This document shows, in pieces, positions 38,361-47,248 of a DNA stretch of 64,000 bases. Position 1 is the stretch's first letter; each line of letters opens with the position of its first letter. A program made the position numbers and the translations under genes. The notes under the pieces were generated by a model. The model was not told the origin of the DNA. It saw only the letters and a list, made by a program, of their open reading frames with translations, and ran no database searches. Source of the stretch: Flavihumibacter profundi (GTDB lineage: Bacteria > Bacteroidota > Bacteroidia > Chitinophagales > Chitinophagaceae); assembly GCF_020076305.1 (NCBI RefSeq), contig NZ_JAIQXE010000004.1, forward strand, positions 372,001 through 436,000, written 5' to 3'.

Positions 38361-40544
38361 TTAAACAATTTTACCTGGCGCAGTCATTTGTAGTTGTAAT
38401 TTTTCGAGTGCTGCTTCTTTCACGTCTACCGTTTCATACCTGCTTATCATTTTGTAAAAATTGTAAGCAAAGAAAATATGAGACAGCCACATAAGGCTGC
38501 CGCCAATAGCCCGCCACAACCAGTAGGGTGCCATGTGTACCACCGTGTCTATAAATGGTTTTCCGGCAATCCACATTTGTCCCCTTAATGTGCTGCCAAT
38601 CATGAGTGGCACTGTGTAAAACATCAGGCCAATTAACGCTAACCAAAAATGAGCACCTACTGTTACCTGGGGAGCTTCTTTGCCTGTTAGTCTGGGTATC
38701 ACCGCATACATACCCGCCCATAAGAAAAAGCAAATGATACCATACATGGTAAGATGAGAATGGGCAACCGTAAAGTCGGTGAAATGCCACATCAGGTTGG
38801 TAGAACGAAATGCTTCTGCCGTTCCCTGTAACGAACCGGTAAAATAAAATATGATCCCTACCAGGAAAAAAGGCAGGGTATAACTTCCTGCAATTTTATG
38901 CCAGGCTCCTTTAAACGTCATTATAAAATTAGTGGTACCTGCTACTACAGGTATTATCATACCAACGCTGCCTACAATAGCAACTGTTTGTAACCACCAG
39001 GGGATAGAACTAAAAACAAAATGGTGTGTGCCTATAAGCGTATAAAATAAAATCTGTGTCCAGAAGGCAAGTATACCAAGGCTATAAGAATAGATAGGCC
39101 GGTTTAATTGCTGTGGAAGCATATAGTAAACGATACCCAATGTAAAAAGCATGAACCACATGCCCACGCCCTGGTGCATGTAATAGCCCTGTATAATTGT
39201 TTCCCCCAGTCCATCCTGCCAGACAGGTATATAAGCTACAGCCGTGATGGTTAATGCAAACATAATTGCAGAAACAATATACCAGTTGGAAATGTAAATT
39301 TCCTTTGTTTGTCGTTTTGCAATGGTTTGAATAAAGTTGATGAGGGTAAGTATCAACCCGATACCGAATAATAACATGACCGGCCAGATATATTCCCGGT
39401 ATTCGCCACCTCCATTATTGATACCCGCCATTAAAAATATAGTTCCCAGTATAACTGCTGCATTGATCAGGTAAAGTGCATACCATCCTTTTTTTATGCT
39501 TGCCAATGGGGTATTGCTTACCCTGGGAACAATGTAATAACCCAACCCCAGCATTCCCAGCGATGCCCAACCCCAAAATACAGCATTGGTATGAACAGGG
39601 CGAAGCCGGCCAAAACTTAACCAACTGATATGGTCTACATCCGGTGCCACAAATTTGATACCCACATATTCACCAATGGTTGTACCAAATAGCAGCCATA
39701 ATGCTGCGCAGCCAAAATACCACAAAATGAGTTTCGATAATTGCGGGTCAATGTTCGGTCGTTTCTGCGCTTTCTTTTTACGGGCAATAAAATTAATATA
39801 CCCTTCTGTTTCTATATTGCCCACCAACCCTTTTTTATCATCCGGTTCTTTTTCGCCGGATAATTCATGATGGGTAAGCTTATAATCCAGTGCAGCTTTT
39901 CTTTTTGCGAGTACTTCGGTACCTTCTTCCTCAGTTAAGGTAGACAGGTAGTCCGCAAATAGAGCCGCATCATCAAGGTCCTGCCTGTCGCGTTGTTTCC
40001 GGAGCATATTGGACAACTTTATAATCAGCAACAGGATAGCAGCCAGTATGGGAATTAAAATCAGGGTAATGGTGATCAGGATACCACCATCAGTGAAAAT
40101 ACCTGCATTTGTTGTTTTAGTTTGAGCAAATAGAGAATCAACCGGAAATAAGGCTGCCAGTGCGGTATTGCCAATTAATACAACTGATTTTATGCTCCCT
40201 GAACTTTGCGCGTTCTTATGTAAACCATGCTGCTGGTGTTTGAGCTTTAATACCATTTCAATCTGGCGGCTATTCATGTTTTTAAGATACTTTTCAAATT
40301 GATGGGTACTATTTCCCGTCTTTTTATCCCTCATTTTTGCAACAAGCCCTTTAACCTCAAAAGAAAGATAGAGTGCTGCAAAAAGAATAGCCAGTAACAC
40401 CACCATCAACAAAACCATGAGGCCAATAATATCCGGAGAAGGCGAAAATCCGGCAGATTGTGATTGTGCCAACACTGTTATTGGCAAACAAATGAATGCA
40501 GGTAATAACCATTTGGGCCTGATTTCTTTAAAACAAACTTGCAT
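38361..40544 (-). CDS. ccoN: cbb3-type cytochrome c oxidase subunit I with duplicated N-terminal module
   Basis: Residues about 265-720 form the haem-copper oxidase subunit (RPVHTNAVFWGWASLGMLGLGYYIVPR; YYMHQGVGMWF; GTHHFVFSSIPWWLQ; HFTDFTVAHSHLTMYG), with the His ligands for haem b, haem b3 and CuB. It reduces oxygen to water and pumps protons. The N-terminal 225 residues hold two similar modules (about 11-108 and 117-222), each with a signal-like stretch ending in AQ, a membrane helix and a FxxYL helix. The fused cytochrome gene follows 21 nt downstream. An Rrf2 gene is 46 nt upstream in the same direction. Confidence 0.9.
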   Translation of the reverse strand: MQVCFKEIRPKWLLPAFICLPITVLAQSQSAGFSPSPDIIGLMVLLMVVLLAILFAALYLSFEVKGLVAKMRDKKTGNSTHQFEKYLKNMNSRQIEMVLKLKHQQHGLHKNAQSSGSIKSVVLIGNTALAALFPVDSLFAQTKTTNAGIFTDGGILITITLILIPILAAILLLIIKLSNMLRKQRDRQDLDDAALFADYLSTLTEEEGTEVLAKRKAALDYKLTHHELSGEKEPDDKKGLVGNIETEGYINFIARKKKAQKRPNIDPQLSKLILWYFGCAALWLLFGTTIGEYVGIKFVAPDVDHISWLSFGRLRPVHTNAVFWGWASLGMLGLGYYIVPRVSNTPLASIKKGWYALYLINAAVILGTIFLMAGINNGGGEYREYIWPVMLLFGIGLILTLINFIQTIAKRQTKEIYISNWYIVSAIMFALTITAVAYIPVWQDGLGETIIQGYYMHQGVGMWFMLFTLGIVYYMLPQQLNRPIYSYSLGILAFWTQILFYTLIGTHHFVFSSIPWWLQTVAIVGSVGMIIPVVAGTTNFIMTFKGAWHKIAGSYTLPFFLVGIIFYFTGSLQGTAEAFRSTNLMWHFTDFTVAHSHLTMYGIICFFLWAGMYAVIPRLTGKEAPQVTVGAHFWLALIGLMFYTVPLMIGSTLRGQMWIAGKPFIDTVVHMAPYWLWRAIGGSLMWLSHIFFAYNFYKMISRYETVDVKEAALEKLQLQMTAPGKIV

Positions 40545-40564
40545 ATAAATTAGTTTAAGACCTT

Positions 40565-40578
40565 TTACTCTTCTTTTA
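40565..40578. promoter_or_regulatory. TTACTCTTCT site before ccoN, half of the Rrf2 palindrome
   Basis: TTACTCTTCTTTTA shares TACTCTTCT with the palindrome at 41068-41083 in front of the Rrf2 gene. It lies 20-34 nt before the ccoN start, a position suited to direct control by the Rrf2 protein. Confidence 0.4.
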
Positions 40579-40590
40579 TATTAAAAAAAA

Positions 40591-41022
40591 TTACCTTTTT
40601 AAGTATTTTTCTCCCAATTCCAAAGAGGTATTATAATCGCCCAGCTTGGCGTTTTGCAGCATCGATTTGATATGCTTTCTAACAACAACAAACTCATCAT
40701 GAACAGGACAAGGCATTTTTGCTGAACAACTTTTTAACCCTAAACCACAGCCTGTAAATAACTTATCGCCATCAACAGCATATACAATATCTGCAAGACT
40801 TTTCTTTAACCCTGCATTGTCCAGGTAAAATCCACCGGTAGGCCCCTTTGCTGATAAAACCAGTCCTTTCTTTCCAAGATCCTGTAATATTTTGGCAATA
40901 AAAGGCTCAGGTGAATCTATCGCCCTGGCAATTTGTTTTACCCCAACTTTAGCGTCATTCACTGATTTCTGCGCTATAAAAAGCATTGCCCTGATGGCAT
41001 ATTCACAGGTTTTTGATACCAT
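40591..41022 (-). CDS. Rrf2-family iron-sulfur transcription regulator
   Basis: The 143-residue protein has the Rrf2 winged helix (TCEYAIRAMLFIAQ; IARAIDSPEPFIAKILQDLGKKGLV; KGPTGGFYL) and three Cys residues in GCGLGLKSCSAKMPC (C-x6-C-x5-C), placed as in cluster-binding members such as NsrR and IscR. It probably senses NO, oxygen or Fe-S status. It is directly upstream of ccoN and likely controls that operon and itself. Confidence 0.85.
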   Translation of the reverse strand: MVSKTCEYAIRAMLFIAQKSVNDAKVGVKQIARAIDSPEPFIAKILQDLGKKGLVLSAKGPTGGFYLDNAGLKKSLADIVYAVDGDKLFTGCGLGLKSCSAKMPCPVHDEFVVVRKHIKSMLQNAKLGDYNTSLELGEKYLKR

Positions 41023-41067
41023 TTTGCTGTTTTATTCCGTGCGAAGATATTAAAGAAAGCCAAATAA

Positions 41068-41083
41068 AAGAGTTTATACTCTT
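41068..41083. promoter_or_regulatory. AAGAGT-TTAT-ACTCTT palindrome, Rrf2 operator candidate
   Basis: AAGAGT (41068-41073) and ACTCTT (41078-41083) form a perfect inverted repeat with a 4-nt centre, 46-61 nt before the Rrf2 start. Its right half recurs before ccoN. Confidence 0.55.
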
Positions 41084-41198
41084 CTACTATAAAAACAATA
41101 TCAAAATATTTCCAAAATCGAAAGCAGAACACCATTATAGATTATTCCCTAACTTTTCCAATGATGTTTATATAACTTTATCGTTTACCGGATTATAA

Positions 41199-41537
41199 AT
41201 GAAAGCAACCATTAAAAGAGTTTACGCAGCTGCTGATAAAACAGATGGCACGCGGATATTAATTGACCGGCTATGGCCAAGAGGCCTTTCTAAAGAAGCT
41301 GCACAGGTTGATGTTTGGCTGAAGGATATTGCTCCCAGTACTGCGCTGAGAAAATGGTTTGCACATGACCCCAAAAAAATGGATGCCTTTACCAAAAAAT
41401 ATATCCTGGAACTGGAACAAAACCCCGGTCCTGTTAATGAGTTAAAGCAGCACATGAAAAAAGGTAAAGTAACTTTACTATACGGGGCAAAGGATGCAAC
41501 CTGCAATCATGCGTTGGTATTACAAAGTTTTTTATAA
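41199..41537 (+). CDS. DUF488 family protein
   Basis: This 112-residue protein matches DUF488 (IKRVYAAADKTDGTRILIDRLWPRGLSKEAAQVDVWLKDIAPS; LRKWFAHDP; VTLLYGAKDATCNHA). Function is unknown; the Arg/Trp-rich IDRLWPRG loop is invariant in the family. It is a single gene, divergent from the Rrf2 gene, and may share the intergenic palindrome. Confidence 0.8.
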   Translation: MKATIKRVYAAADKTDGTRILIDRLWPRGLSKEAAQVDVWLKDIAPSTALRKWFAHDPKKMDAFTKKYILELEQNPGPVNELKQHMKKGKVTLLYGAKDATCNHALVLQSFL

Positions 41538-41568
41538 CCATCTATCTATTTGTTATACCTGTTAATTA

Positions 41569-42031
41569 CTATTTTCCCATTTTTTTTATCAGCTTTCTTC
41601 CATGCACCATAATTTTTTGTGTTCGTTTCGGCGAATCATAATTATGTTCTTTCTGCTTTTGGTTGCTGTAGTATTTCAGAATATCAGTTGTATAAACATA
41701 AGGCAGGCTTCCTTTTAGCAAATCCTGAATGTTATCATAACCAACACCCATTGTTCCTGGGGCAAAATTTCCTGTTAAACCAATAGCAATAGCTCCGATT
41801 GCAGGCCACCACATCCAGTGAAAATCTCCCATAAAAAGCAAGACTCATAATTAATGCAATAAGTGAGACCAGCAGTTTTGCGAGAAACCCGATAAGAATT
41901 GCATTTATAACAGCCTGGATTCCCAGGTAGAAAACCCTTTCGTTGACCATCGAATTCCTGAGTACTTCATTTTTCCTGAATAGCTGACTTAAGGATGTGG
42001 AAACGGGCGTGCTTTCATCAATTCTTGCCAT
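41569..42031 (-). pseudogene. chloride channel (CLC family) remnant, frameshifted and truncated
   Basis: Two overlapping frames together resemble the start of a CLC channel. The frame from 42031 gives IGFLAKLLVSLIALIMSLAFYGRFS, and the frame ending at 41569 continues with HWMWWPAIGAIAIGLTGNFAPGTMGVGYDNIQDLL. The frame must shift near 41835, around the GCTTTTTA run. After GYDNIQDLL the sequence no longer follows the family, and most of the channel is missing. A short true protein is possible but unlikely. Confidence 0.7.
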
Positions 42032-42142
42032 AGCGTAATAGTCTGATCCGACTTTTATATTGCTTTTACAATATTTTATATAGCTTTATGACAATTTTTA
42101 ATAGTTTTAATATTACTTTAGCAATGTTCTTAAACTTATGCG

Positions 42143-42747
42143 ATGAAGGATGATACCTGTGATTTAAGCAGTTGTTTTTTGTGCAAACATTGTATTCCTG
42201 AATGGAAAGAGGTTATTGCTGTAAGGAAAAAAACGATCTCTTTTAAAAAAGGAGAGGTAATATTCAAGGAAGGAGATAAAGTAAATGGTATCTACTTTCT
42301 TTATTCAGGTGCTGCAAAAGTGCACAAACAATGGGTAGACGACCAAGAACTGATTATTCGTTTTACCAGGGCAGGTGATATACTTGGGCATCGTGGTATA
42401 GGTGCCGGCGACCTTTATCCTGTTTCGGCTACTGCTTTGGCAGAATCAACAGCCTGCTTCATAACAAACAGTTTCCTGGAAAAAACACTCAGGGCCGACC
42501 ATGCTTTTACCTACCGTCTGATGCAATTCTATTTCGCCGAACTGCAAAAGGCCGAAATGCGTATGCGCAATCTTGCCCTAATGGAAGTTAAGGACAGGAT
42601 ATTGCAGCTTATTCAGGGACAACCTATGAAACCGATTTTAAATTCTTAAAGATCCTGACTACCGCCAAAATCATAAGCGCTTCAGGTAAAAGCATCCGGA
42701 TTATTGATGAAAGCAAACTCCGGAAGATTGAGGAAAATGCAAAATAA
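42143..42747 (+). pseudogene. Crp/Fnr regulator with internal deletion and frameshift in the HTH
   Basis: The frame from 42143 to 42649 gives a 168-residue protein with the Crp/Fnr cyclic-nucleotide-like domain (KKGEVIFKEGDKVNGIYFLYSGAAKV) up to LALMEVKDRILQLI, then unrelated residues and a stop. In another frame from about 42597 the same DNA reads QDIAAYSGTTYETDFKFLKI ... SGKSIRIIDESKLRKIEE, which is the second half of the family's helix-turn-helix. The part between KDR and QDIA is lost, so the protein lacks a working DNA-binding domain. N-terminal Cys residues (CDLSSCFLCKHC) recall Fnr-type sensors. Confidence 0.8.
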
Positions 42748-42752
42748 CAACC

Positions 42753-43187
42753 ATGAAACATTATAATGACCTGGGTGAAAAGGAAAGAGCGCAATTATTA
42801 AAATTTCCCGCCTATATATCATTGCTGGCCTCCACTGCAGCAAATGGAATTGATAAAAAGGAAAAGAAAGCAGTAGTAAAACTGACACATATAAAAACAT
42901 TTTCCTGTGATCCATTACTGGCAGACTTCTATAAAGAAGCAGAGCAGGGTTTCGAAAAAACAATCACTGACCTGGATAATGAATTACCCCGCAACAAGGA
43001 AGAAAGAACAATTTCCATCTGCCAGGAATTGAATAAGCTGGAGCCAATACTAAAAAAACTGGAGCCCCGGTATGTAACTGTCCTGCGGCATAGTATGGAA
43101 TCGTATAAGCAACATATTTCAAAAGCACACCATAATATCCTGGAGTATTTTATTTTCCCGATACCCATTGACGGTATATCCTATTAG
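42753..43187 (+). CDS. helical cytoplasmic protein of unknown function
   Basis: This 144-residue protein is predicted all helical (LGEKERAQLLKFPAYISLLASTAANGIDKKEKKAVVKL). It has no signal or membrane segment. The region around ANGIDKKEKKAVVKL recalls TerB-like tellurite resistance domains, but the match is weak. It follows the broken Crp gene by 5 nt and precedes a membrane protein gene and nirK. Confidence 0.55.
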   Translation: MKHYNDLGEKERAQLLKFPAYISLLASTAANGIDKKEKKAVVKLTHIKTFSCDPLLADFYKEAEQGFEKTITDLDNELPRNKEERTISICQELNKLEPILKKLEPRYVTVLRHSMESYKQHISKAHHNILEYFIFPIPIDGISY

Positions 43188-43224
43188 CCATTGAATATTC
43201 CCTTAATCATAAAACATTTTACTA

Positions 43225-43641
43225 ATGGAAAATGAAGTTAAAAAATCAATATTTTACCGGGCCTATATGACCACGGTCTTTACGGGCATCTCTACTACCA
43301 TACTTACCATGTTATATGACCTGGTAATCGTTGACCTATTCAACTTTCCTTCCTACGCGATGATCAATGTGGCTACCCTTATTTTCTTTGTTAACATTCT
43401 TTTTCTCGCTATTGGATTCATCTATTATGGGTTTATCAGCCTGTTTAAAAAAGGAGATATTTTTTTCACCATTGTCTCAATCCTGCTTACTGTTTTCCTG
43501 GTATGGGAAGCGGAAGCCCATACTGTGAATATGCAGTTCAGGGATTTATTAACCGGGATCATTATTATTATCGGAATAGCAGCATCACTGGCAATACCTT
43601 TCTTATTCCATAACAAGAAATTTGAAGAATATATTCTTTAG
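43225..43641 (+). CDS. four-helix integral membrane protein
   Basis: The 138-residue protein has about four membrane segments (TVFTGISTTILTMLYDLVIV; YAMINVATLIFFVNILFLAIGFIYYGFISLF; IFFTIVSILLTVFLVW; GIIIIIGIAASLAIPFLF). No family is recognised. It lies 36 nt before the nirK start and may belong to the same transcript. Confidence 0.6.
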   Translation: MENEVKKSIFYRAYMTTVFTGISTTILTMLYDLVIVDLFNFPSYAMINVATLIFFVNILFLAIGFIYYGFISLFKKGDIFFTIVSILLTVFLVWEAEAHTVNMQFRDLLTGIIIIIGIAASLAIPFLFHNKKFEEYIL

Positions 43642-43677
43642 GTGCATGGAAGCCTTAAACATTTAATCACTTTCATA

Positions 43678-44703
43678 ATGAAATATGTTTTTCTTTTCGG
43701 CGGGCTACTCATTGTATTTACTGCTTGCCGGCAAAACGACACATCAGCAGGTTCAAAGAAGGTATACGGATCTGCCAATGCTATCGTAACAAATCAACCT
43801 AACCACGAGACTGCCAGTAAAGGACCGTTAGCATACGGACCTGATGTTCCCAAAATTCAGGATGGCGATACAATTGATGTCAAATTTGATGTAAGGCATC
43901 AATTATTTCATATTTCAAGTACTGTTGCTTACACAGCATGGATGTTTGGAGATGCAGTTCCGGGTCCGGTTTTAAGAATACGTGTTGGGCAAACGATACG
44001 TTTTTCCATGACGGACCGATCTAATGATTCTATGTCTAATATGGCAATGCATATGAACATGATGCCCATGCCCCATTCAATAGATTTTCATGCTGCCATG
44101 GTCAACCCGGAAGATAAATACAGAAGTATCCAGCCTGGGGAAACCATAAATTTTACCTGGACAGCAAATTACCCCGGCGTATTCATGTATCACTGCGGAA
44201 CACCCATGGTGCTCATGCATATGATCTACGGTATGATAGGAATGGTTATTGTTGAACCGAAGGAAGGCTATCCCGGGAAGGTTGATCAAGAATTCGCCAT
44301 AGTTCAAAATGAATTCTACCTTAAAAAGCAGGGAGCCAACTATATCCCAGATACGGCGATTGCAAGGTTAAAGCAACCAACCCAGGTAACCTTTAATGGA
44401 AAGGTGGGGCAGTATGTAATTAACCCTTTAAAAGTTAAGGCAGGTGAGAGAATCCGCCTGTATATATTGAATGCAGGGCCAAATAATGCAACGGGTTTTC
44501 ATATAATAGGAACCATCCTGGACAAAGTCTGGCTCGATGGTAATCCACGAAATGAATTGGCAGGCATGCAATCCGTTTATCTTGGTCCCGCCAGCAGCGC
44601 GGTTATCGAATTTGTCCTTCCGGAAAAGGGCAGGTATACCTTCGTTGACCATTCATTTGCAGATGCTGAAATGGGTGCAATAGGCGCATTTGAGGCACAG
44701 TAA
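43678..44703 (+). CDS. nirK: copper-containing nitrite reductase (NirK-like) lipoprotein
   Basis: From ATG 43678 the protein has 341 residues with a lipobox ending FTAC. PHSIDFH gives type 1 His133, catalytic Asp136 and type 2 His138. MYHCGTPMVLMHMIYGM gives type 2 His172, type 1 Cys173, His181 and Met186. GFHIIG (His275) and FVDHSF (His325) supply the second catalytic His and the last type 2 ligand. The HCGTP loop is of the class II NirK type. It would reduce nitrite to NO in the periplasm. The frame extends to a GTG at 43642, but the ATG gives a proper signal. Confidence 0.85.
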   Translation: MKYVFLFGGLLIVFTACRQNDTSAGSKKVYGSANAIVTNQPNHETASKGPLAYGPDVPKIQDGDTIDVKFDVRHQLFHISSTVAYTAWMFGDAVPGPVLRIRVGQTIRFSMTDRSNDSMSNMAMHMNMMPMPHSIDFHAAMVNPEDKYRSIQPGETINFTWTANYPGVFMYHCGTPMVLMHMIYGMIGMVIVEPKEGYPGKVDQEFAIVQNEFYLKKQGANYIPDTAIARLKQPTQVTFNGKVGQYVINPLKVKAGERIRLYILNAGPNNATGFHIIGTILDKVWLDGNPRNELAGMQSVYLGPASSAVIEFVLPEKGRYTFVDHSFADAEMGAIGAFEAQ

Positions 44704-44797
44704 TTGATCTGAGAAAACGGAAGCAAACTGTATTTTCCCGGCTGTGGCATTTATTCAGAAATAAATACCAATTGCCGACGCATTATTTCATCAACAA

Positions 44798-44992
44798 TTG
44801 ATAAATTTTGTTGGTGTAATTTTATTAATAATTACATTATTATTTATGGGCAGAAGTTTGAGCCAATTTTTCCGGAGCAAAAACACTTTAATTACAATAA
44901 AACCAGCATTCCCAATTCAAAAAAATGGCATATACAGCATTAGCAGAGCTATATTCAATCAGGATTCAATAACAAAAAGATTGATTACTTAA
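44798..44992 (+). pseudogene. isoprenylcysteine methyltransferase-like fragment
   Basis: The frame reads INFVGVILLIITLLFMGRSLSQFFRSKNTLITIKPAFPIQKNGIYSISR, which looks like the start of an ICMT/PEMT-like membrane methyltransferase, whose next residues are normally NPMYLG and a catalytic domain. The frame then ends after 20 unrelated residues. The gene is therefore a truncated fragment of about 64 codons. Confidence 0.6.
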
Positions 44993-45035
44993 ATAAAGAT
45001 TTAGATAATAAACACCGAAAAATGATTTAGTACTT

Positions 45036-45374
45036 TTAAAAAGAAGATTTTCCATGTATTAAAATGTCAACCAACATAATTATACCGATGCCGCCAACAA
45101 TAAACGCCCAATATTGCATCTTAATAAAAAACAATGAATGATTTGGTCTGAAAACAACTTCTTGTCCAGTTTGTTTGTCAATCATTGTTCTGTCCTTTGT
45201 AGTGGCATTTAATTTGTTTCCAATAACCCAAATTACACCTGCAGAAATAATAGCACCAATCGCTGCACCCATGTCTTCTGTCGAACCGATTTTTCCAAAA
45301 AGCAAACTCAAAATTGCACCAATGGCAACTGCAATAACGAGAACCAAAAAGCCATAGCCTTTCCAAATAATCAT
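45036..45374 (-). CDS. small membrane protein of unknown function
   Basis: The 112-residue protein has three membrane helices (FLVLVIAVAIGAILSLLFG; MGAAIGAIISAGVIWVIGN; YWAFIVGGIGIIMLVDILI) and a short soluble loop with DRTMIDKQTGQEVVFRPNHSLFFI. I recall similar proteins in Bacteroidota without a known role. It stands alone between mobile-element and gene remnants. Confidence 0.6.
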   Translation of the reverse strand: MIIWKGYGFLVLVIAVAIGAILSLLFGKIGSTEDMGAAIGAIISAGVIWVIGNKLNATTKDRTMIDKQTGQEVVFRPNHSLFFIKMQYWAFIVGGIGIIMLVDILIHGKSSF

Positions 45375-45571
45375 AAACTATATTTTAAATGTTTGTCAAT
45401 AAAATTTTATTGCCTGCATTTCATTTAGCACACAACACTGAAAAGTACGCATAAAATCAATTCTATTATATGTGTGGATATTACTACTAACGTGACCACA
45501 TTTTTACGCGACAAATGGTGATTTATAATTATGTTTCTTATTCAGTTATTCGTTGGAAGTTACTTCTTTCT

Positions 45572-45787
45572 TTACGCTTGGATAATTCTATCTAGAATGG
45601 CATCGGCAATGGTTAACTCTCCAATTAACTCATACCATTTACTTACGGGAACCTGGGAAGTTAAGAACGCAGATATCTTTCCATGTTGTTCTTCAATGAT
45701 ATCCATGAGCATCGTTCTGTTTTATGCATCCATGGGTTGTATCTCAAAATCATCCACACTTACATCAGCTTGGTACAAATGCCTGGA
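45572..45787 (-). pseudogene. istB: IS21-family istB (transposition helper ATPase) remnant
   Basis: On the minus strand the frame reads ADVSVDDFEIQPMDA, a TAA stop, then NRTMLMDIIEEQHGK, SAFLTSQVPVSKWYELIG and LTIADAILDRIIQA, and stops again. This matches the central to C-terminal part of IstB (DDFGLxPLD, DIIEDRxG, SQLPVxKWYExIG, TIADAILDRI). There are two in-frame stops, no Walker A part and no istA. A plus-strand frame over the same bases (45531-45794) is its shadow. Confidence 0.75.
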
Positions 45788-45871
45788 TGAATAAGAGAAG
45801 TTGAAGACAAATATTGAATAGCGAATTGTCCGGCGAGAACAAAAGATGATAAGAATTTTAACTTTTAAATT

Positions 45872-47248
45872 TTAAAATTGCTTTACGGCAATCGCATTAA
45901 TCATAGTAGCATCGGCTGCTGTGATGTAAGGAATTATTTCTACGTACTTGTTACCAACTACTCTCCAGTATTTTGGAATTCGCTTGCCATCATTTTCTTC
46001 TTCAAACCCTGCCAGAAAAACATTATCGTCAATAACATACACAGAATAGGCAATAGCATTGGTTATTCCTTTGGTTACATCAAAAGATGTAACTGTGCTG
46101 CCGTTTACTTTCCAAAATTTGGCAACTCTTTTTTGTGCAGCATTTGTTTCATAGCCGGAAATGTAGATGTCTTGCCCTTTTATAAACATAGCCGTGGGTG
46201 CTGCTTCTGCACCAGCTCTTGAAAGAGTAATTACTGAGCTGCTGTTATTTTTCCAAAGCTTAGCTGCTGCTACGCAGTTTGTATAGGGACATCCATCCGT
46301 ACCTGCTACATATACATCATTGCCTATTATTCCAATTGCGGAGGCAGTGCTGTATGAACTATAGCCGGAGAAAACAACAGAATCAGCAAACTGGTTTTTC
46401 CAGAACCTTGATGTTTTATAATAATTATCAAATGCATTGTTCCCGGCTATTAAAACATCTCCATTAGCAGTTGTTGTTATTGCATTGGCTTCTGAATAAG
46501 CAGTGTTATTATCAAACAGGGGTATTTCTGTAATGCCTGCCGGTGTTGATTTCCAGTAGAAGGCATTGGTTTTCTCGTACGTACAGTTATTAGGACAGCC
46601 CGGATCAAAAGATTTAAAACCGGCAATATAAACACTTGTATCTGTTACTGTGAGTGAAGTGGCCATGGTGGATACATTATCAATTTCGGCTGTTAGCTGT
46701 ACCGGGTTTTCATTTTTCCAGTAGGTAGGCACCCGCCATAAATTGGCAGTTACGGTATAGCCTGCTATGTATACATCATTACCTGAAAGTGTAATCGCAT
46801 TGCCCTCAAAAATATCATAATGGCCGCCAGGCAAATTTTTGTATTGCCCGTTTCTCCAATAAAAGTTTTTACCGGTAAGGAGAACATCATATTCTTTAAG
46901 CACCTGTACCACTGCGGTGGCTTTTACCTTGCTGTCTATTTCGCTGTTACCTGTTATCACCACCGTGCCTGCGGACACGGGTGAAACCGTTCCATAAGCA
47001 TTTACAGTAGCTATATTATTATCGCTGCTGCTCCATATTATCCTAGTGTTGAGGGTATCAGCAGGCGTAAATATAGCGGTTAACTGGAGTGTGGCATTCA
47101 TTACCAGCAATGATGTATCAGGGCTGATACTAAGCTTTTGTTTGGTAGTTGTATCAGGAGGAATGGCAGGAGGAGTATTAGGAGTATCCTTGCTACAGGA
47201 TGATAGAATTAAAATGGCAGACAAGATAAAAAAGAGTTGCTTGCGCAT
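45872..47248 (-). CDS. BIG2-domain lipoprotein with WK-repeat propeller-like region
   Basis: The 458-residue lipoprotein (signal ending ILSSCSKD) has a bacterial Ig-like type 2 domain at about residues 38-115 (LSISPDTSLLVMNATLQLTAIFTPADTLNTRIIWSSSDNNIATVNAYGTV). The rest is made of about seven repeats with a pattern of xFWK/YWK and GNDVYIAGY, as in a beta propeller. It is probably surface exposed. Neighbours give no clue to its role; it is the last gene before the AT-rich island. Confidence 0.75.
   Translation of the reverse strand: MRKQLFFILSAILILSSCSKDTPNTPPAIPPDTTTKQKLSISPDTSLLVMNATLQLTAIFTPADTLNTRIIWSSSDNNIATVNAYGTVSPVSAGTVVITGNSEIDSKVKATAVVQVLKEYDVLLTGKNFYWRNGQYKNLPGGHYDIFEGNAITLSGNDVYIAGYTVTANLWRVPTYWKNENPVQLTAEIDNVSTMATSLTVTDTSVYIAGFKSFDPGCPNNCTYEKTNAFYWKSTPAGITEIPLFDNNTAYSEANAITTTANGDVLIAGNNAFDNYYKTSRFWKNQFADSVVFSGYSSYSTASAIGIIGNDVYVAGTDGCPYTNCVAAAKLWKNNSSSVITLSRAGAEAAPTAMFIKGQDIYISGYETNAAQKRVAKFWKVNGSTVTSFDVTKGITNAIAYSVYVIDDNVFLAGFEEENDGKRIPKYWRVVGNKYVEIIPYITAADATMINAIAVKQF

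Noticed and set aside
45531-45794. Plus-strand 87-codon frame
   Set aside because: The minus strand over the same bases encodes recognisable IstB motifs, so this frame is its shadow.
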